Below are positions 7,031 to 8,035 of a stretch of DNA of 8,035 nt, piece after piece. Each line of letters starts with the position of its first letter. The stretch's first letter is position 1. This DNA is from Natrialbaceae archaeon Tc-Br11_E2g1. GTDB lineage: Archaea; Halobacteriota; Halobacteria; Halobacteriales; Natrialbaceae. The stretch is taken from NCBI GenBank assembly GCA_001564255.1, contig LKNC01000121.1, positions 1 through 8,035 on the forward strand. The letters run 5' to 3'. Under the pieces are notes generated by a model. The model was not told the DNA's origin. It saw nothing but the letters and a program-made list of their open reading frames with translations, and searched no databases. The translations under genes and the position numbers were made by a program.

Positions 7031-7037
7031 CTAAAAG
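7031..7037 (-). promoter_or_regulatory. Possible TATA box of the tusA operon
   Basis: CTTTTAG on the minus strand is the best TATA-like element before tusA. It would place the transcription start near 7007 and give a leader of about 26 bases without a Shine-Dalgarno sequence. Just upstream is a short direct repeat, GGTTAT at 7037-7042 and 7045-7050 on the plus strand. A leaderless alternative would need a box inside the operator, where nothing TATA-like is clear. Confidence 0.35.
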
Positions 7038-7150
7038 GTTATCGGTTATTGTATGGTGTTCAAACAGCTGCATAATCCAGATATCGGTACGTTTGCTCGG
7101 GGGATCGTGGCGCCCGTTTCGACACTCCTCCGACGGATAGTGTGGCCATT

Positions 7151-7173
7151 GTATTGTGTAGTAAGGGAAATAC
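7151..7173 (+). promoter_or_regulatory. Operator copy B: GTATTG-N11-AAATAC before the rhodanese/MBL gene
   Basis: GTATTG at 7151-7156 and AAATAC at 7168-7173 form the same dyad as copy A with one half-site mismatch and the same 11-base spacer. Aligned in the direction of each gene, the two copies agree at 16 of 23 positions, with the first nine (GTATTGTGT) and last five (AATAC) bases identical. It lies 46 bases before the ATG at 7220. It is either just upstream of the TATA-like AACTTATG (an activator-like position) or overlaps an alternative box (ATTGTATT, repressor-like). Confidence 0.5.
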
Positions 7174-7177
7174 CATG

Positions 7178-7188
7178 CAAAAACTTAT
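7178..7188 (+). promoter_or_regulatory. Possible BRE/TATA element of the rhodanese/MBL gene
   Basis: The stretch CAAAAACTTAT is AT-rich and preceded by purine/adenine-rich bases, as in haloarchaeal BRE plus TATA pairs. It would put the start of transcription near 7210, giving a very short leader that begins at or within the Shine-Dalgarno sequence. That tension makes an upstream box possible, so this call is tentative. Confidence 0.35.
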
Positions 7189-7208
7189 GTGGGGTCGGCC
7201 ACTACGAA

Positions 7209-7214
7209 GAGGTG
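7209..7214 (+). promoter_or_regulatory. Shine-Dalgarno sequence of the rhodanese/MBL gene
   Basis: GAGGTG ends five bases before the ATG at 7220. It selects that ATG over the in-frame ATG at 7229, which would be 14 bases away. It is the same hexamer used by purC in this window. Confidence 0.6.
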
Positions 7215-7219
7215 TACAC

Positions 7220-8035
7220 ATGGACGACATGGATTTCCCGACGCCGGACGTCCCGGTCGAGGCGGTCTCTCCCGACGCGCTCAAAGCGCAGATCGACGCG
7301 GATGAGGACGTGACGATCCTCGATACGCGAATGGGGTCGGACTACGAGGAGTGGAAAATCGCCGACGAGAACGTCGACTCGATCAACGTCCCGTACTTCG
7401 AGTTTCTCGATGACGAGATCGACGGCCAGGTCCTAGAACGGATCCCAGAAGACCGCCAGGTAACCGTTCTCTGTGCGAAAGGCGGGGCGAGCGAGTACGC
7501 CGCGGGCGCGTTGAAAGAGCGTGGCTACGAGGTAAACCACCTCGAGGACGGGATGAACGGCTGGGCGCGCATCTACGAGGCCGTCGAGGTCGAGGGCTAC
7601 GACGGCGCTGGCACCCTGTTGCAGTACCAGCGTCCCTCCTCGGGCTGTCTGGGCTATTTCGTCTACGACGGCGGCGAGGCGGCCGTGATCGACCCGCTCC
7701 GTGCGTTCACCGACCGGTATCTCGCCGACGCGGACGAACTCGGCGTCGAGTTGAAGTACGCAATCGATACGCACGTCCATGCGGATCACATCTCCGGCGT
7801 ACGCTCGCTCGCCGAGGAGGGCGTCGAGGGCGTCATCCCCGAGGCGTCGGTCGACCGTGGCGTCACCTACGCCGACGACGTGACGCTCGCGGCCGACGGC
7901 GACGGGTTCGCGGTCGGCGCGGCGACGATCGAGACGGTCTCCACGCCCGGCCACACCTCCGGGATGACCTCCTACCTGATCGACGGCTCGCTTCTGGCGA
8001 CCGGCGACGGCCTGTTCGTCGAGAGCGTCGCCCGC
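7220..8035 (+). CDS. Rhodanese/metallo-beta-lactamase fusion, persulfide dioxygenase-like (3' end outside window)
   Basis: The frame is open from ATG 7220 to the window edge (272 codons, no stop). Residues about 15-115 are a rhodanese domain: VTILDTR near the start and the active loop CAKGGAS at 85-91, with C85 as the predicted persulfide-bearing residue. After a linker, an MBL fold begins at about residue 130 with YFVYDGGEAAVIDPL, followed by the metal motif THVHADH (H185, H187, D189, H190), STPGHTSGM (H245) and TGDGLF (D263). The spacing of H185, H245 and D263 matches the His-His-Asp iron site of ETHE1-type persulfide dioxygenases, and DTHVHADHISG is close to that family's signature. The likely role is transfer of sulfane sulfur and oxidation of a low-molecular-weight thiol persulfide to sulfite. 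A glyoxalase II-like hydrolase remains possible because the C-terminal part is missing. It is divergent to tusA-DsrE2. Confidence 0.92.
   Translation, partial: MDDMDFPTPDVPVEAVSPDALKAQIDADEDVTILDTRMGSDYEEWKIADENVDSINVPYFEFLDDEIDGQVLERIPEDRQVTVLCAKGGASEYAAGALKERGYEVNHLEDGMNGWARIYEAVEVEGYDGAGTLLQYQRPSSGCLGYFVYDGGEAAVIDPLRAFTDRYLADADELGVELKYAIDTHVHADHISGVRSLAEEGVEGVIPEASVDRGVTYADDVTLAADGDGFAVGAATIETVSTPGHTSGMTSYLIDGSLLATGDGLFVESVAR

Noticed and set aside
7053..7313. 86-codon + strand frame starting in the sulfur intergenic region
   Set aside because: It runs into the rhodanese coding region in another frame, turns Arg/Ser/Thr-rich there, and covers operator copy B and the Shine-Dalgarno sequence.
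7433..7954. 173-codon minus-strand frame inside the rhodanese/MBL gene
   Set aside because: Antisense to intact rhodanese and MBL active-site motifs; a codon-bias shadow.

Overview
The window looks like chromosomal DNA from a haloarchaeon (class Halobacteria). It is GC-rich, and every predicted protein is strongly acidic (Asp/Glu-rich, Lys-poor). Start regions show archaeal patterns: TATA-like boxes about 25-30 nt before a start codon (leaderless style), or a GAGGTG Shine-Dalgarno sequence complementary to the archaeal 16S 3' end. I see no rRNA, tRNA, CRISPR array, transposase or other mobile element.

Left part (1-3288): the C-terminal end of an unrecognised + strand gene enters from the left edge and converges with a tungsten-type aldehyde ferredoxin oxidoreductase (AOR family, minus strand). 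The AOR gene has its own strong TATA box and probably a leaderless start, with an inverted repeat between the box and the ATG. Upstream of it on the same strand is purC (SAICAR synthetase, purine synthesis). A divergent promoter region of about 134 bp follows.

Middle part (3289-6128): a full-length mutS mismatch-repair gene with intact mismatch-reading and ATPase motifs and no mutL beside it. It is followed by overlapping small palindromes and then a 46-codon zinc-ribbon microprotein gene that is easily missed.

Right part (6159-8035): a sulfane-sulfur module. On the minus strand, tusA and a DsrE2-type gene are separated by one base and form an operon. Divergent to them, a rhodanese/metallo-beta-lactamase fusion resembling persulfide dioxygenases runs off the right edge. 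The two transcription units share a 238-bp intergenic region. It holds two copies of a 23-bp imperfect dyad, GTATTG-N11-(C/A)AATAC, one before each unit and each oriented with its own gene. My reading is that one sulfur- or redox-responsive regulator controls both arms: TusA and DsrE2 pass protein-bound sulfane sulfur, while the rhodanese/MBL protein transfers and oxidises persulfide sulfur. This shared operator is the most novel-looking signal in the window.
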